Source of the DNA: Protonemura montana | Taxonomy: Eukaryota; Arthropoda; Insecta; Plecoptera; Nemouridae | Direction: 5' to 3' | NCBI GenBank assembly: GCA_947568835.1 | Contig: OX387604.1 | Location: 6,789,860 to 6,853,859, forward strand | DNA: 64,000 bases | Notes under the pieces: model-generated | The model's input: only the letters and a program-made list of their open reading frames with translations | What the model was told of the DNA's origin: nothing | The model's database searches: none | Position numbers and translations under genes: made by a program | Part shown: positions 60,760 through 64,000 of the stretch, one piece after another | Numbering within the stretch: position 1 is the first letter of the stretch | How the letters are laid out: each line of letters opens with the position of its first letter

Positions 60760-61690
60760 CAAGTGGAAATTAGCTATAATTAATTTGATCATTGTGATAA
60801 TGACGTCTAGGAAATAAGCATCATTCCAACTCTAGTTGGAGATAAGTTTATGATGCACGAATTGTGGGTTGATTCGTTATGCGTGTAAGCGTTATCAGTA
60901 AATTGCATTTTTTCTTGACCTCTCTTATCAATCACCCCTGGTTAGGTAGCCACGTGGTGAGACGCACGTGTTCTTCAGACGATGCATCCGTGGAGGTGTG
61001 CTTCTGGCGCCTGGGAATGGGGTAGGGAACGTAGGCTGGAGAGTGCACTCTCTGCCTGCGTCTCGGCCTGCATCTCTGTCTGCACTGCCTCTGCTCGGCA
61101 CGTTCAAACATAGCTCACAGTTTTCAATCCTCTCAGTGGCCATGAATATAGATGGCATTATGAAAGATATATCCTCCAGTCATTACTCTTTAGTCTTATT
61201 TGGACGGCTGGGATATTCGTCTTTTGAGCATTCATTTCGATTGAATGTTATAACATACTTGGTTCTTTTTACTGTGGATACGTTTTATTCATGGCGGGGC
61301 TATAGGATAATATTCTTTTGTTTCGTCTTGCTAACAAAACGTTGAAAAAAATCTTTCAAAAGAAATGAACACCATTATGGGATGTTACTTAGTTCTGGAA
61401 ATGCAATGTTGACAAATTTGATCTTCGTTTGAACGTTTACTTTTGTGTATTCGATGGCAGAGGTATAGGAATATGAAATCATCGATAGAAATAAATTCGT
61501 TATTATTCATCGATTTCTTTGTTGAGTGGGAATATACTTTGAACACTAGTGTTACGTCGTTAGATTTGGTCGTTATTCAAAATTGCAATTGCATTGATTG
61601 ATTGCGTGATTGGTTGGCTGGCGCGATGAAGTTAGACTCCAAAGATGCTGTGGCGGCTGCATCTGGCGCATCTCTTGGAGACTTGAACGC
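60760..61690. other. non-coding stretch
   Basis: No supported gene. Open frames at 60928..61345 on both strands overlap and show no known domain. Confidence 0.4.
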
Positions 61691-61710
61691 GCTACGCGTT
61701 CTCAACGCAC

Positions 61711-61885
61711 GTCGCATCGCATCGCATCGCGTCGCATCGCATCGCGTCGCATCGCGTCGCATCGCATCGCATCTCAATGAAACGTGTCGTATCGTATCAT
61801 ATCGTATCATTTCGTATCGGGTAGTAACATATCGCAATGTACCTCATCACATCGCTTTACATCGAATCGTATCGCATTGCATTGC
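61711..61885. repeat. degenerate pentamer (ATCGC / ATCGT)n
   Basis: Starts as near-perfect CGCATCGCATCGCGTCG and decays into ATCGTATC and CATATCG variants. Confidence 0.9.
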
Positions 61886-61891
61886 AACTGA

Positions 61892-61898
61892 ACACAGC

Positions 61899-61929
<31 letters not shown>

Positions 61930-61947
61930 GCCGCAGCCGCAGCCGCA
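61892..61947. repeat. hexanucleotide (CAGCCG)n / (CAGTCG)n
   Basis: About nine copies, mainly CAGCCG. They encode Ser-Arg repeats in one frame only as a by-product. Confidence 0.9.
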
Positions 61948-62059
61948 TAAACGAACGGGCCATCTTTGAAAGCAAAACCAAGCGCAGTCTATTCACAAGC
62001 ATGCACGGCCATTTGGAAATTATGTACGCAAAAGAACATAAAGAGACTGGGATTTAAAA

Positions 62060-64000
62060 ATTTAAATATATAATAAAAAGGGTATTTCGTGAATGAAAGC
62101 GATAAATTTTCCAAACTGACATAAACAAATCCACAAATCCGTAGCTCGTTTTGCATATAATCAAAAAACGTTCCCCCTGAAAAATAAAAAAATTAGAACG
62201 TAACTAGCCTATGGTGAACACTGGTTTGCTGTACTCCCCTACATATTATTATACCTCTTTAGAAATGAAGCACAAAGACACTCACACACTCACACACGTT
62301 CATGTCAGAAAAAGGGGTACCCCCTTGTTTTGAAAAATATGCATCTTCCATTCGAAATATATGTTTCACATTTCCTATCGTTGTTTTCTCGTAATTTATC
62401 ATTCATCTGGGCTCATTCGTTTGGCTATCAGCTGTATTGACACTTCGTTATTGGTTGGATCTATCTGTGATTGAACGATTATAATCATTTCCTTCGTGTG
62501 GTTTGCATATTTTATGGTAGTTTCGAGCCTGCTGCGAAGAGGACGATTCTATAACGGTCTATTGTCGAGTGCAGATGACAGTCTGGATTCGACAAGAAAG
62601 GACAAACCTTGGACGGGGTAATATTATATTTATTTCAGACTATGTACCCCTATGCGTTTTTTTTTTTTATTCTCTGTGCCTAATTTCACGTGCAGGCTGC
62701 ACTTTTTGAGTGTTAATTCTTATATTGTTCAATCATGAACGCGCATGTGTAAAGAGTACGATGGCACCGTCAATCACGGCGGGTTTTCGTTGTTTTGTTT
62801 TGTTTTTAATGTTCATTTCGAGGAGATTCGAATATTCCTCATTGCTTCCCCTTTTGCAAATATTACACAAGTAATTGATTTTCAGCACTGCTTATTCCGG
62901 CTGCCCGTACCACACACGGCATTAGCAAAGATTTTTCGCAAAACCATTTTGAAGTTCATGAGTTACCTAAAAAGTAATATTTTTTGCATATCAAATTGAT
63001 CGCTCTTTAAAATTGATGAAAATTTGCATATATTGAATAGAACATTTTTAGCTTTGTCGTAAAAATGATTTTATATCCTTGGTATTAACCGTATGACACA
63101 TTTTGTTATATCCTTTCCTTTTTACTCGGTCTTTTATTTGGGTATTTTGCATACGCATTAAACCTGATAATAATATGTAGCTCGAAATGTGAAAAGGAAA
63201 GATAAATCCTACCCCACACCCTCCCCTTAGGTCAAAGTCGCGCCTAGAACCCGTTCCGGAATTATATGCAAATATTAATTTCTATAGAAAAGGGTATAGA
63301 AGGGCCTTATTTAAATATGATAGCATATATATAAACCAACGCTTCATGAATCCAAAATTCAAGCTTTCTGTATTAAGTGAAAACTATTCAAATTTCAGTT
63401 TCAAATGATTAGCATTTCTTTTTCAATTCGCATGGCTCAATGAAACGATGAATTCGTTGGAAAGGGAGATTGCATTGCATTCGATGGCTGCAGCTTGGAG
63501 GTGGTGGTGGTGGTAGTGGTAGCAGAATTATTATGGAAGTGGTAGTACATTCAATTGGCTATGGGAAGAAATGGGGGTGAATCTCTCCCATGCGACAATC
63601 TATAGTCGCACTTCTCTACTAGCTAAATATTCAAATATCCTGCAGCGTCCCTGTCTATCGATAGAGCATGCAGTATCTGTACCCACTCCCTGATAGGTTA
63701 GGGAACAGTTAGTATGCGACAATCGCCTTTGTTCAATTTGAGGAACATTTTTCAATTTTTGAATACAAGTCAATGATATATTTCTAAGCAACAATAATTA
63801 CTTGTATTTTATGGCATACCTTCAACCTATCTGTAACGAAATCTCAAGGCATCTGCTGCTTGCGCCTTGCAGAAATACCAGTGGAATGATAGGTTGGAGA
63901 ATTGGCAGACCGCTCGCTCGGCTATATGAACGTGTCACCATAATGTGATCATTTAAAGCGAGAAACACGTTTCCTGAACACTTCCTTTTGTTCTCAAAGG
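62060..64000. other. AT-rich non-coding stretch to the window end
   Basis: No supported gene. A short GGT repeat lies at about 63497..63520 and a T run at 62660..62669. Confidence 0.45.

Noticed and set aside
61602-62057. 151-codon frame with Arg-Ile-Ala-Ser and Ser-Arg runs
   Set aside because: Produced by the ATCGC pentamer and CAGCCG hexamer repeats.
1-64000. CRISPR arrays, operons, retrovirus-like or other virus-derived elements
   Set aside because: The direct repeats are contiguous tandem arrays without unique spacers, and I saw no capsid, polymerase, integrase or LTR features.

Overview
The window is animal nuclear DNA, most likely from an arthropod (inference). It is AT-rich and mostly non-coding, with GT-AG introns, short exons far apart, 5S-rRNA-derived and tRNA-derived SINEs, and several tandem-repeat arrays. 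I see no bacterial gene structure, no CRISPR array, no functional rRNA gene and no recognisable virus-derived element.

One gene can be read from start to stop. It lies on the minus strand at 9394..2899: four coding exons with canonical splice sites and matching phases give a 206-residue secreted or membrane-anchored Ly6/uPAR (three-finger) protein. It has a signal peptide, an unusually long N-terminal linker, 12 cysteines in the domain, the closing CC...CN motif and a hydrophobic C-terminal segment. Its 4-kb last intron carries 5S- and tRNA-derived SINE copies. A TATA-like box and an initiator-like motif lie just upstream of the start codon.

Layout: 1-1 kb, a head-to-head pair of 5S-derived SINEs; 1-2.9 kb, the 3' flank of the Ly6 gene; 2.9-9.5 kb, the Ly6 gene; 9.5-39 kb, long AT-rich non-coding sequence with a few isolated candidate exons on both strands; 39.2-40.7 kb, a 41-bp array joined to a 14-bp array; 41-56 kb, more non-coding sequence, GC-rich islands and simple repeats; 56.7-58.0 kb, a probable non-autonomous DNA transposon with inverted-repeat arms; 58.1-60.3 kb, a satellite-like array of a 31-bp unit carrying CACGTG; 60.3-64 kb, a GC-rich repeat, pentamer and hexamer repeats, then plain sequence.

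The other coding calls are isolated exons supported only by splice signals and an open frame. Many open frames here look protein-like by chance, so these are given low confidence. The very long open frames at 39.8-40.7 kb and 57.9-60.2 kb come from tandem repeats and are not genes.
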